A stretch of DNA of 64,000 bases. Origin: a virus. The first letter of the stretch is position 1. Every line of letters starts with the position of its first letter. The stretch is taken from positions 26,246 through 90,245 of the IMG/VR virus record IMGVR_UViG_3300043775_000927. One strand, 5' to 3'. The notes under the pieces were generated by a model that ran no database searches, was not told the DNA's origin, and saw only the letters and a program-made list of their open reading frames with translations. The translations under genes were made by a program, and so were the position numbers. Below, in pieces: positions 28,495 to 36,700 of the stretch.

Positions 28495-30396
28495 TTAGAT
28501 TTCGCAATTGCCTGATGTACATGCGAGAGTTTGAACTCCTTCTACATTATCATCCATCTCGACAAGAGCATCCCAATCCACAGAAGTTGGAATAGTTTTA
28601 TTTAGATCTTCGTAATCGGCTTCGGTAATGGTTTCATATGGAGCCTGACGATAAGTTCCACCATCATAAGGTAGGAACGAAACACCTGACATTTCGTCAA
28701 AGTGATCATAAACCCAAGCACCAACACGTGGCCATTCGTCTTCAGTTACGTTAATTGTTACTGATGGCTTATGCTCGCACCAATGACGCTGATACTTCAA
28801 CCAAAGTTCTAGATGATCAATAGCAGATACATTCTCTCTTGTGATTGAAGTTTCTGGTAGTCTCATTGGGAAACTAAAGACAGTAGTAGAATGAGGTTTA
28901 GTAACGTCTGGCTCATGAGGAACGCCAGCATCAATAAGATGCTTTGTAAGGGGATCCTTGTTGTCGCTACGAACACGGCGGATATAGTGCCTATCATGAC
29001 CTGGATGAATACCAGAAGGACTAAGGACCAATTGACTGACTGTTCCACTTGGCTTAACGCAAGTAATGGCGACTGATTGATTAATACCAAGTTTCTCGCT
29101 CCATTCCTTATTTGTATCAATAGCGACCTGTCGTAGACGTTCTAGGCGTGCAGGTAACTCTGGATCATTATAGTCGTTCATGATTGGGCAATCATAGATG
29201 CCAGTGAATGATACACCGAGCAATCTTTCTTCTTCTGTATTCTTCTGCCAAATCTTACGTAGATATGGGAAATAAGTCATAGTCGATTGGAAAGTTCCCA
29301 ATATCGTTGCGACTCTAATCTTTCTAGCAAGAGATTTCTCACTATCAGTGCTTCGAATAACGACCTCTGTAAGATTGCAAAATTGGTAGGGTCGAAGGAT
29401 AATCTCTGAGCAGGGGTTAGTTCCGAATTCAAACGATGAATCTCTGCGACCACTTCTTTTAGCAACTTTTTGGCTTGCTTCTCTGGAAAAGATTCCACGC
29501 TCGCCCGACTTAGATTCATAGATTGCAAGCCATTCAGACATAAACTGCCCGACTTCTGGCTTTTCTGTATAGACTGCTGAGTTGTTTGAAAGAGCTCTTT
29601 GAACATTTGCTTCCCACCACTGTCCTGCTTTTGCATGGCGCATGCGATCATCTGATAAGTTAGATAGGGAGATCATTGCTGAACGTCGCACTCCACCAAC
29701 TACAACAACTTCACCAATTTTACACATAATGTCATGGCATTCTAACGATGTTAGTTTACGACCATGTGCATTCTTGAAAACACGAATAACGAACTTGAAT
29801 AGATCGTTCAATGGATCTGGACCAGAAGAACGGCCACCAAACACCTTTAGTGGTGCACCAGCAGGACGAAGGTTTGATAAATCCCACTTTGGAACTTCAC
29901 CAGCGTAAAGGAGTGAAATAAGCATACGTAATGCTTTTGCCCAACCTTCCTTGCTGTCACGTACTGTGATCATGGTATCACAGTCAAAAAGCTGTTCTGG
30001 AATTTCTGGTAGCTTATTCACATACTGACGCTCAACAGAGAAGCCAACACCAGTGCCATTCATAAGAATGCACATGGCTTCATCAAAAGCCTTTGGATCG
30101 TCAATAGGAAGATAAGAACAATTGTAGCCAGCGACGTTATCACGATCTAGAGCCTTACCAGCAGTCATCAATGCTCTCATTGATGGCATTACTTCAAGAT
30201 TATAAATTGCGTCAAATACTTCTTGCTTTAGCTTTTGATCAACCGTCCATCCCTGGCCTGTTGAAACTTTTGTGAACATATAATCCACATAACGCTGGAC
30301 CGTTTCATTCCAGTGTTCACGACGATTCTTCTCTGGAAGGAAACGTGCATAACGGGATTTGTGGATGTACTGCTGGTAAACTGTAAAGTCTGTCAT
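28495..30396 (-). CDS. nrdJ: class II (adenosylcobalamin) ribonucleoside-triphosphate reductase
   Basis: 633 aa. N-terminal YQQYIHKSRYARF is typical of monomeric B12-dependent RNRs. C93 (GYNCSYLP), NPCSEI (C329) and CVKPSGTVSQL are the catalytic loops; a C-terminal CTSGNC (C626, C631) would re-reduce the active site. It makes dNTPs without oxygen or a second subunit and works with glutaredoxin, ThyX and the deaminase encoded nearby. Confidence 0.88.
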   Translation of the reverse strand: MTDFTVYQQYIHKSRYARFLPEKNRREHWNETVQRYVDYMFTKVSTGQGWTVDQKLKQEVFDAIYNLEVMPSMRALMTAGKALDRDNVAGYNCSYLPIDDPKAFDEAMCILMNGTGVGFSVERQYVNKLPEIPEQLFDCDTMITVRDSKEGWAKALRMLISLLYAGEVPKWDLSNLRPAGAPLKVFGGRSSGPDPLNDLFKFVIRVFKNAHGRKLTSLECHDIMCKIGEVVVVGGVRRSAMISLSNLSDDRMRHAKAGQWWEANVQRALSNNSAVYTEKPEVGQFMSEWLAIYESKSGERGIFSREASQKVAKRSGRRDSSFEFGTNPCSEIILRPYQFCNLTEVVIRSTDSEKSLARKIRVATILGTFQSTMTYFPYLRKIWQKNTEEERLLGVSFTGIYDCPIMNDYNDPELPARLERLRQVAIDTNKEWSEKLGINQSVAITCVKPSGTVSQLVLSPSGIHPGHDRHYIRRVRSDNKDPLTKHLIDAGVPHEPDVTKPHSTTVFSFPMRLPETSITRENVSAIDHLELWLKYQRHWCEHKPSVTINVTEDEWPRVGAWVYDHFDEMSGVSFLPYDGGTYRQAPYETITEADYEDLNKTIPTSVDWDALVEMDDNVEGVQTLACTSGNCEI

Positions 30397-30704
30397 TATT
30401 TTGCCTCTTTGTTCTCTTTAGCCTTGTATATATATCTCTTCTTTTCGTCTACTGTCCATATAGGAGCGGCATATGGATTATGTTGATCAAAAAGTTCTAA
30501 GTATTCTTCTTCAGTTACTACACGATGTGATAAGATGTTTTCACCAACATGTTCTTGTGCTACTTCATCAAATTCTGTTTCACCACCAGTAGTAAAATAC
30601 ATAACATCTTCTACAGCATAATCTGCTGGTTGGTCATCTTCAAGTTCTACAGCGTATATATGCCTGAACGTGGAGACGGTTTCAACTAATACGATTTTAG
30701 GCAT
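30396..30704 (-). CDS. hypothetical protein, 102 aa
   Basis: Start ATG at 30704. One-base overlap with the RNR gene. Acidic, with a mixed alpha/beta look (IVLVETVSTFRHIYAVEL) and a Lys-rich end. Perhaps an RNR accessory protein because of tight coupling; that is inference only. Confidence 0.65.
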   Translation of the reverse strand: MPKIVLVETVSTFRHIYAVELEDDQPADYAVEDVMYFTTGGETEFDEVAQEHVGENILSHRVVTEEEYLELFDQHNPYAAPIWTVDEKKRYIYKAKENKEAK

Positions 30705-30852
30705 CAAGAATCTCCGTGATTTTCAAATATAAAGGTAGCTCTGGATATAGATAACCAGAATATAGCTGTCTGATTTCTCTACCCATGAACCTGCTATTCA
30801 CTTTGCGAACGGCTCTGGCGAATTTCTTAAAGTCATATCTATCGAACAGCAT
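30697..30852 (-). CDS. hypothetical basic protein, 51 aa
   Basis: ATG at 30852, overlapping the upstream stop. Contains FKKFARAVRKVNSRFMG and many Tyr/Leu. Part of a chain of tiny, overlapping genes between ThyX and RNR. Unknown. Confidence 0.6.
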   Translation of the reverse strand: MLFDRYDFKKFARAVRKVNSRFMGREIRQLYSGYLYPELPLYLKITEILDA

Positions 30853-30989
30853 TATAAACCAAACTTCTTTCTTGACCACGGAAAATTATGATATTCGTCG
30901 TGCCAGATAAACCACCTGCCATCATCAAGCGCCTTTATAGACCTGATTGTTTCTCCATGGATATTGATCATCGTTACGATTCTATTCAT
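30852..30989 (-). CDS. hypothetical protein, 45 aa
   Basis: ATG at 30989 with GGAAG upstream and an ATGA overlap with the 42-aa membrane gene. Trp- and His-rich end (WFIWHDEYHNFPW). Unknown. Confidence 0.6.
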   Translation of the reverse strand: MNRIVTMINIHGETIRSIKALDDGRWFIWHDEYHNFPWSRKKFGL

Positions 30990-31114
30990 GACCAGAACTT
31001 CCATGTAGCAACCGTGGCAACTACCAGTGAAAATACACCTATGCAAATTAGATAAAGAATCTTATATATGTCATGAATTGCTGTGACAATAAGCATTGCA
31101 TCTTCGTGTGTCAT
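30986..31114 (-). CDS. 42-aa single-span membrane protein
   Basis: ATG at 31114 overlaps the thyX stop (ATGA), and its own stop overlaps the next ATG. One hydrophobic span (about 18-38) after an amphipathic N-terminus. Unknown. Confidence 0.6.
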   Translation of the reverse strand: MTHEDAMLIVTAIHDIYKILYLICIGVFSLVVATVATWKFWS

Positions 31115-31875
31115 GACCAAAATCTCCACCACCATGATTTAGGTTCTTCTTCCGACTTATTCACAGGAACACCATGAAACCAAGGCTCTGGAAACCAATA
31201 TTCTTTCAATGACGGGAAGTGTTTTAGAATCTCTTCCTGTGCAGCAAGAGCAACCTGACGGTGTTCTTTCTGTGTGCCTTCTTCGGCTCTAACGTCAATG
31301 TAATGAATCCAAGAACGAAGCGTCCCTGACATATATAGACGGGTTGTGGTTAGACCTTCTGGTAGAATTGCTCTTGCTTGTTCCTTTGCTATGCCAAGTT
31401 CAATAGCCTTTTTATAAGAATATTCTGCCTGACTTTTTACTAGGTGTTGATGAACATCCCATTCTTCTTCCAAATCTTTATCATCAACCTCAATACTATT
31501 CTGACGGTTCTTGGCGTCCTGTAGTCTTGCTTCTCTCGTTACAAACTGCATGTCCTTAGTGGGATCGGCATAACGCTGGCTAAATTCCTGAAACGAAAAA
31601 GAACGATGGCGAATGATCTGGTGAGAGATATCACGAGTTGTATTGATTTCCATTGTGATAGAAACCATCTCAAACGGAGACCAGTGCTTATGTTCGATTA
31701 GATACTTGAGGAGTTTTTCTGATGTTAGTGTGTTATGCTGATTGGATGGATTAGATACTCGGGCGGTGTATGCGATAAATTCGTTGGGTGTCATCTTATC
31801 ACAACGAATTTGCCCAACATCGTTTTTGTTTTCAATAAGCGGTTGTGTTACTGCAATAATCTTAGCGTCGTTCAT
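31111..31875 (-). CDS. thyX: flavin-dependent thymidylate synthase
   Basis: 254 aa. ThyX motif RHRSFSFQEFSQR (R89, H90, R91 ... S99, R101), plus HYIDVRAEEGTQKEHRQVA. It makes dTMP from dUMP with FAD, NADPH and methylene-THF. Placed in the dNTP block with class II RNR. The C-terminus carries a Trp-rich extension. Confidence 0.92.
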   Translation of the reverse strand: MNDAKIIAVTQPLIENKNDVGQIRCDKMTPNEFIAYTARVSNPSNQHNTLTSEKLLKYLIEHKHWSPFEMVSITMEINTTRDISHQIIRHRSFSFQEFSQRYADPTKDMQFVTREARLQDAKNRQNSIEVDDKDLEEEWDVHQHLVKSQAEYSYKKAIELGIAKEQARAILPEGLTTTRLYMSGTLRSWIHYIDVRAEEGTQKEHRQVALAAQEEILKHFPSLKEYWFPEPWFHGVPVNKSEEEPKSWWWRFWS

Positions 31876-32093
31876 CGTGCTTCTTCCAGTTTTTTCTTCA
31901 TATCAAGAAATTCAATCACTCTCTCATACTTGAGTTTTTCAGCAGTATCTTTAGGAAGAAGATTATATATGGGCGATTCCACAATCTGCTTTACAAGTTC
32001 TTCTCTTGACATATTAATAACGTCACCAAAGAAACGGTTAGCAACGTCTTTGCTAACATAGTTGAGGTCCATTCCTCTCCAAGTCATAGTCAT
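31872..32093 (-). CDS. hypothetical protein, 73 aa
   Basis: ATG at 32093 with an ATGA overlap to the 59-aa gene upstream; ends overlapping thyX by 4 nt. Helical, acidic and basic residues mixed (SREELVKQIVE). Unknown; coupled to thyX. Confidence 0.62.
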   Translation of the reverse strand: MTMTWRGMDLNYVSKDVANRFFGDVINMSREELVKQIVESPIYNLLPKDTAEKLKYERVIEFLDMKKKLEEAR

Positions 32094-32269
32094 TTGTTAT
32101 CTTCCTCTATCAGTTTCTTACAACGCTTCTTCCAATCGTCACGTTGCCATTGTGCTTTGTCGTGCGACAGTTCATGATAATCATTAGCGATGAACTGAAC
32201 CAGCTTCTCATACTTTTCAAGTCGATGCAATTCATTTCTAACTACATATGCTATATCAATCTTGTTCAT
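32090..32269 (-). CDS. hypothetical protein, 59 aa
   Basis: ATG at 32269, overlapping the upstream stop (ATGA) and ending in an ATGA overlap downstream. Helical with many Lys, Asp and His (NELHRLEKYEKLV). Unknown. Confidence 0.6.
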   Translation of the reverse strand: MNKIDIAYVVRNELHRLEKYEKLVQFIANDYHELSHDKAQWQRDDWKKRCKKLIEEDNK

Positions 32270-32496
32270 ATTTTAATCTCCAATGTAGCTTCTTTTACGC
32301 AATAACCACGATCGATCCAATATGTCTGTTTCCTATCCCATTCATAATCATTAGGATGAATATTCATAAATCGAATCCATGCTTCTGTTGCAGTCTTACC
32401 AAAAGAATGTTCACGAGGAATCCACGGAAACTTGTCATCGCTCTTGGCCCAAACGCTGCTGGGCATGCAGATGACATATCCTTTAACCTTGATCAT
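32266..32496 (-). CDS. hypothetical protein, 76 aa
   Basis: Aromatic-rich (VWAKSDDKFPWIPREHSFG, EAWIRF) with several Cys. ATGA overlap with the next gene. Unknown family; small soluble protein. Confidence 0.62.
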   Translation of the reverse strand: MIKVKGYVICMPSSVWAKSDDKFPWIPREHSFGKTATEAWIRFMNIHPNDYEWDRKQTYWIDRGYCVKEATLEIKI

Positions 32497-32650
32497 CTTT
32501 TAAATATCCATCTCTTGGTCGGCGTTTTATCTTGCGCCATTTTTTACAGTTAGGAAACTTCAAAAGAATCATAAGACTATCCCAATGAATCGCTTTTAGA
32601 TATTTGCGATGCTTTTTGACATAATCTTTATATTCTTTTGATCCTTTCAT
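32483..32650 (-). CDS. hypothetical basic protein, 55 aa
   Basis: ATG at 32650, overlapping the stop of the upstream gene (ATGA); the end overlaps the next gene by 14 nt. Strongly basic (KKHRKYLK, KKWRKIKRRPR). May bind nucleic acid. Confidence 0.58.
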   Translation of the reverse strand: MKGSKEYKDYVKKHRKYLKAIHWDSLMILLKFPNCKKWRKIKRRPRDGYLKDDQG

Positions 32651-32901
32651 TCCGAAATTACCTCATAAGTCTTTTCAAAGATAGCAGGAGCGCATGGATA
32701 AAACTCTCCGGCAACTCCCTTAATAATATAATCATTAAGACGAGCAGTCATCATACCCTCTAGAGTCATGATCTGAATAAATGGTTCTGTGTTTTCTCCA
32801 CGAGAGATTAACAAACCATTACACCAATCAGAGATTTCTTTTGCTTTCTTCTCAGTAAAAAGAAATGCTTCCACTTCAACTGGCTTCTTACGAACGATCA
32901 T
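32647..32901 (-). CDS. small conserved phage protein (PGDYG-like)
   Basis: 84 aa starting MIVRKKPVEVEAF with the later DYIIKGVAGEFYPCAPAIFEKTYE, a motif found in many phage small proteins (usually GDYIIxGVxGEFYPCxPxIF). Function unknown. Coupled by overlap on both sides. Confidence 0.75.
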   Translation of the reverse strand: MIVRKKPVEVEAFLFTEKKAKEISDWCNGLLISRGENTEPFIQIMTLEGMMTARLNDYIIKGVAGEFYPCAPAIFEKTYEVISE

Positions 32902-33110
32902 TTACTTGCCTCTTCAATTTTACGCAAAACTTCTTTAGCAGATTCTTCTACAATCCACCGTGTGCCATTTCCTGGACCACCAAAAACGATAGTCGATAAT
33001 GAACCATACTGTTCGCTGGATTCTTCGAAAACGCTGGTAATCCAATCAATGTTAATATAAATCGGATCGCCCCTATACTTACCAGTATTAGAAAGTTTAA
33101 CAAACTTCAT
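32898..33110 (-). CDS. small conserved phage protein, FlbD-like
   Basis: 70 aa: MKFVKLSN, then YINIDWITSV and a C-terminal VEESAKEVLRKIEEA helix, as in a family of small phage proteins compared with FlbD. Function unknown. Overlaps the primase gene by 4 nt. Confidence 0.68.
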   Translation of the reverse strand: MKFVKLSNTGKYRGDPIYINIDWITSVFEESSEQYGSLSTIVFGGPGNGTRWIVEESAKEVLRKIEEASK

Positions 33111-34132
33111 ACCTTACTCCATTTCTGTAATGCCAGTTTCGCTGACAAATCTCTATATGTATTCGTTTTAATAATATGTTCGATAAACTCCGGAGATAAT
33201 CCTGCTAGGACCATATCATTAACGTCTTTGTGTTCCATTGTTTCCGGCCAAATACAGACATTATAACCATTCATGATAGCTTTGTCAAGTTTCTTTTTAG
33301 TCTCTACAGACCGAGGCTCGTTGTCATATACGATCGTAAGTCCTGATTTGTCAAAATCTCTAATTGCGCTAACCAGATCACCTCCAGCAGTAGCAATACT
33401 ATTAGGAACGAACATACTATCAATCGGACCTTCAAGGACTGGTATAATACGGTTACGATCCACAGTGTCCAAGCCATAAAGTTTAGGTACTGACTCATTA
33501 AGTATAATTGTAATATATTTAATTCCATTAGACGATTTGAGGGATCTACCTTGGAAGGCATGCACGCTCTTATCAGAATCCAGAAAAGGGATAAGCAACC
33601 TTGTCTCATCCCGAGCCAAAGACTCAACTGGAAACTTGTTGGGAACCAAATTATTAACATAATGCTTAAAATTAGGACATGCGAATAACTTGGCATGGTA
33701 AACATTAGGGATCTTTCTCTCAACTACGAATTTCTTAATAGGATGATCAGGAGAAAGTTGGCTAACCTTCTTAAGACCTTTCAATGGACCAGATGTCATA
33801 AACACTGGCTTACGCATCTTCTCAACGAACTTTTCGTATTCATCTTGTTCTGGAGGCTTTTTATCCTGCAGCCTCTCCAGCTGATATTCATTATATAGGT
33901 TGACGTCTAGCATCTTAATGAAGTTTGGAATACCCATCGTCGCATTACAATTATGACAATGGAACATCATCTTACCGTCTTTCTGGTAGATGTATCCTCG
34001 TGCTTTATTTTGATGTGATTCTGAATCTCCGCAGATAGGGCAACGGAAATTGTAAAGGTTCGAACTTTTACGTTTGAATTTCTCTAGACGTGTAGAAACA
34101 ATACCAATATACTTGTGAACAAGCCAATCCAT
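33107..34132 (-). CDS. DNA primase (T4 gp61 type)
   Basis: 341 aa from the ATG at 34132 (GGAG 5 nt upstream). N-terminal zinc finger C31, C34, C59, C62; TOPRIM-like core with VLEGPIDSMF and IVYDNEPRS. It primes lagging-strand synthesis and should act with the gp41-like helicase encoded at 48.6-50 kb. Confidence 0.88.
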   Translation of the reverse strand: MDWLVHKYIGIVSTRLEKFKRKSSNLYNFRCPICGDSESHQNKARGYIYQKDGKMMFHCHNCNATMGIPNFIKMLDVNLYNEYQLERLQDKKPPEQDEYEKFVEKMRKPVFMTSGPLKGLKKVSQLSPDHPIKKFVVERKIPNVYHAKLFACPNFKHYVNNLVPNKFPVESLARDETRLLIPFLDSDKSVHAFQGRSLKSSNGIKYITIILNESVPKLYGLDTVDRNRIIPVLEGPIDSMFVPNSIATAGGDLVSAIRDFDKSGLTIVYDNEPRSVETKKKLDKAIMNGYNVCIWPETMEHKDVNDMVLAGLSPEFIEHIIKTNTYRDLSAKLALQKWSKV

Positions 34133-34161
34133 AACAACTCCATAATATAACCTCAAATATG

Positions 34162-34188
34162 ATTATACTGGGTTTTTCAAAAAAGACA
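34162..34188 (-). promoter_or_regulatory. possible promoter upstream of the primase gene
   Basis: TATAAT (34167-34162) on the minus strand. The -35 region (TTTGTC, 17 nt away) is weak, so activation by a phage factor is possible. Confidence 0.4.
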
Positions 34189-34190
34189 AA

Positions 34191-34565
34191 TTAATTTTTT
34201 AGGAGAAGTTTGGCTACATCGCCCCAGTTTGCGATAATGAATGCAGCAAGAGCAAATCCACCACCATACACCCACATCATCTTCTCAAGAGCATCTATCT
34301 TTTTCGAAACGCTTTCAAAAGATTCATCCATTTTTCTAGTGAATTCATTTTTTTCTTTTTCAATAGTTTCGTAAATAGCTTCTTCTTTAGCTTCTACTTC
34401 ATCTCTTCTTTTTTCAAGAATGATCTCGATGCTATCGGTCATTTTCTCTTGTTGAGTTATACGTAGTTCGTGCACTGCAACCATCTTGTTGAGGTCTGCA
34501 GAGATCTCAGTAAGTTTAGTTATAGCATCTTCGATTTTAGCTTGTCTGAATTCTAGGTCTGCCAT
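34191..34565 (-). CDS. coiled-coil protein with C-terminal membrane span
   Basis: 124 aa. Long helical, charged N-terminal part (heptad-like, about 1-95), then one hydrophobic segment (MWVYGGGFALAAFIIANW, about 96-113) and a short tail. The layout resembles XhlA-type lysis or membrane-anchor proteins. Overlaps the next gene by one base. Role unknown. Confidence 0.65.
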   Translation of the reverse strand: MADLEFRQAKIEDAITKLTEISADLNKMVAVHELRITQQEKMTDSIEIILEKRRDEVEAKEEAIYETIEKEKNEFTRKMDESFESVSKKIDALEKMMWVYGGGFALAAFIIANWGDVAKLLLKN

Positions 34566-35116
34566 TATTGAGTTCTCTTGAATTTAGTGTTTAACTTTTT
34601 CAGAGTAGAATTACTACCAATAATGTCGGATAGTTTTTTCATATCATGAACACGTTGAGTAAGGAATGTGTTCTGAGTGTTTTTCTTTTTTCCCAATAAA
34701 GGTTCAAAAGTTGCAATGCCGCCTTTACTGTCAGAGGCGGAACTAGAAGCGCCCATCAAATTGTTTGGAACGTTTGATGCGACTTCTTCTGGAATAGGAG
34801 AATCTTTAAAAACTTCTGGATTTTCTGTATTGAATTTTCTCATTAGTCTGCCAGCAAGAGCATTAGCTTGATCTTCTCTCATTTTCTCGCCCTTTGCTCC
34901 TCTGTGATTCTGACTATAATGTGTTAATTCGTGTGCAATAGTTCTCATAATATCCCCTGGATGTCTACCAGTAACTCTCACCCAGATTGCATCGCCTTTA
35001 GAATGACCAAAGGCTGAATATTTGTCCTCTTCTTTACCAACCAAATGTATTTTTGGTAACGAAGGTAACTGTAACTCTTTCGCAGCAAATTTAATAAATT
35101 TGTTAATGTTTTCCAT
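34565..35116 (-). CDS. HExxH zinc metallopeptidase-like protein
   Basis: 183 aa. HELTH (H62, E63, H66) in a helix after GRHPGDIMRTIA, the mark of gluzincin/M78-like peptidases. The C-terminal half is Ser/Lys-rich and disordered. It is next to virion genes; a structural or ejected peptidase is possible. The third zinc ligand is not clear. Confidence 0.65.
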   Translation of the reverse strand: MENINKFIKFAAKELQLPSLPKIHLVGKEEDKYSAFGHSKGDAIWVRVTGRHPGDIMRTIAHELTHYSQNHRGAKGEKMREDQANALAGRLMRKFNTENPEVFKDSPIPEEVASNVPNNLMGASSSASDSKGGIATFEPLLGKKKNTQNTFLTQRVHDMKKLSDIIGSNSTLKKLNTKFKRTQ

Positions 35117-35505
35117 TAAACTTTCCTTAACCTTGCTACGATTTCTTCGTCCATTTCTATCAAGTCTGTGTCAACAACGGTTTCACCACCAACATTAAAA
35201 ATTCTATCAGGCAATATATTCAATAATATAAGAAATGGTTTTATGTATTTCATTTGAGGCTTTAACTTGAAATAAAGTATTTTACAACAAGCATCAGCTC
35301 CAAAACAATTATTCAGAACAATAATATGGTTGAGTATAAGTCGCTCTTTCAGTTCCCCATACTCAACATATCTAGTAATAAGTTTTTTAATATATTTAAT
35401 TCTGTTAAGATCTTCTAAAAAATCTTCAGTCGATACATACTTTGCATTATCATAATGATGAGCGCAAAATAACAAAAAGTTTTTATCATTCAAAATATCA
35501 TTCAT
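35116..35505 (-). CDS. conserved T4-like phage protein, 129 aa
   Basis: Start ATG at 35505 (TAATG overlap with the upstream stop). FLLFCAHHYDNAKYVSTEDF and RIKYIKKLITRYVEYGELKERLILNH form a helical pattern common in cyanophage T4-like genomes. Function unknown, perhaps head or tail assembly because of its neighbours. Confidence 0.72.
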   Translation of the reverse strand: MNDILNDKNFLLFCAHHYDNAKYVSTEDFLEDLNRIKYIKKLITRYVEYGELKERLILNHIIVLNNCFGADACCKILYFKLKPQMKYIKPFLILLNILPDRIFNVGGETVVDTDLIEMDEEIVARLRKV

Positions 35506-35780
35506 TACGACCAAGTGCTAAGTTGTGCTCGTTTCCATGTGTTATTGGCCACACAGACATAGATGTAAGAAGAATCGTAACGAATCGTTCCAGGCAAACC
35601 AGAAGCGTCTGCAGTGCCTGGAACAGTATTTGATATGATTAGATTAGCAGCAAAAATGCTCACATTAACAGTTCTTACTGATGGAGTCCCTGAAGGGTCT
35701 CGGAGGACTAAGACCCTATCAGTTGACGTCACATTAGCAGCTGTTGGTAATTCAGAAACTTTTTTGCTGTTATCTGTCAT
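35505..35780 (-). CDS. small virion-type protein, 91 aa
   Basis: SKKVSELPTAANVTSTDRVLVLRDPSG is a repeat-unit motif seen in phage tail-fibre and structural proteins. Single beta-rich domain. Probably a small virion component. Confidence 0.65.
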   Translation of the reverse strand: MTDNSKKVSELPTAANVTSTDRVLVLRDPSGTPSVRTVNVSIFAANLIISNTVPGTADASGLPGTIRYDSSYIYVCVANNTWKRAQLSTWS

Positions 35781-35790
35781 CTATCACCTA

Positions 35791-36420
35791 TTAAGCTGTA
35801 GCAGTAAACTTGGCTGCTGTAGAATTGACGCTTGCAGCGCCTGTAGCAGAAACGACAGCCTTGACCCAAACGTTGGCACCAAGAGTTGCTACGTTTGCGC
35901 TTAGAGTTGCAGTTGTCTGGTTTGAGAAGCCAGATACAGCGGCTGTAGTGTTGAATGTTACGTTGTCTGTTGAATAGTACCAAAGGTAGCTTAATGAGGC
36001 TCCTGATGGTGTTGAAGCAGCAGCAACAGTAAATGTTCTTGTTATATTACCAGAAATACTGCCACTATTGGCTAATGGATTGGTTGTAATTGTTAAAGTA
36101 TAATCTGGGAATGGCGTATCATCAGAAGCATCACCAGTGATACCACCAGCAACTAGAACTTCTGTCATTACACGGCCAGCACGTCCTCCCTGACCAACAG
36201 TTCTTAGAACCCAGCCAGTGTGAGCAACCTTGCCACCACCAGCTGCGATTTCGTTTGAGTCAACTGCATACTGTCCGACAGTTACGCCGTCGAAATAAGC
36301 ATTAGCTGTTGTATTACCGAATAGAAGATCTCTATTGGCTGTGTTTGGTGCCTGCTTCATCTGCGCTGGTGCGTAGATAGTTGAATTAGAAGCAGCGTCG
36401 TTTTTACCCCATAATGGCAT
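35791..36420 (-). CDS. virion protein with Ig-like C-terminal domain
   Basis: 209 aa starting MPLWGKNDAASN, the usual opening of a T4-like cyanophage structural family. GWVLRTVGQGGRAGRVMTEVLVA in the middle; Ser/Thr-rich beta sandwich (about 110-209) with SYLWYYSTDNVTFNTT, an Ig-like pattern often used for capsid decoration. SD AGGAGGA and an AATAAATA late box are upstream. Confidence 0.75.
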   Translation of the reverse strand: MPLWGKNDAASNSTIYAPAQMKQAPNTANRDLLFGNTTANAYFDGVTVGQYAVDSNEIAAGGGKVAHTGWVLRTVGQGGRAGRVMTEVLVAGGITGDASDDTPFPDYTLTITTNPLANSGSISGNITRTFTVAAASTPSGASLSYLWYYSTDNVTFNTTAAVSGFSNQTTATLSANVATLGANVWVKAVVSATGAASVNSTAAKFTATA

Positions 36421-36451
36421 TTGATATTCCTCCTAAAAGAATTCTATTTCT

Positions 36452-36700
36452 CTATTTATTTTTTTCGAGAGCCAACATATCATTAAGATATTCTGACTTT
36501 TTATTAATCATTTTATGAAGCTCTCCGTCTTTAATATGATGATACTTTTCTGGGGCTTCTTCAATAACAGGTTTTGGTTTTTCTTCTACAACTGAATGTT
36601 GTCTAAGTTTTTCAAAAATACTAACATGTTTTGGTGGTTCCGGAGGGGCTGCTGGTTTAGCAACCTCTCCTAGAACGATATTCTTAGCAATAACGGCCAT
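36452..36700 (-). CDS. hypothetical Pro/Lys-rich protein, 82 aa
   Basis: Disordered Pro/Glu/Lys region, then a helical KDGELHKMINKKSEYLNDMLALEK end. Abuts the 785-aa gene. A small structural or scaffold part is possible. Confidence 0.6.
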   Translation of the reverse strand: MAVIAKNIVLGEVAKPAAPPEPPKHVSIFEKLRQHSVVEEKPKPVIEEAPEKYHHIKDGELHKMINKKSEYLNDMLALEKNK

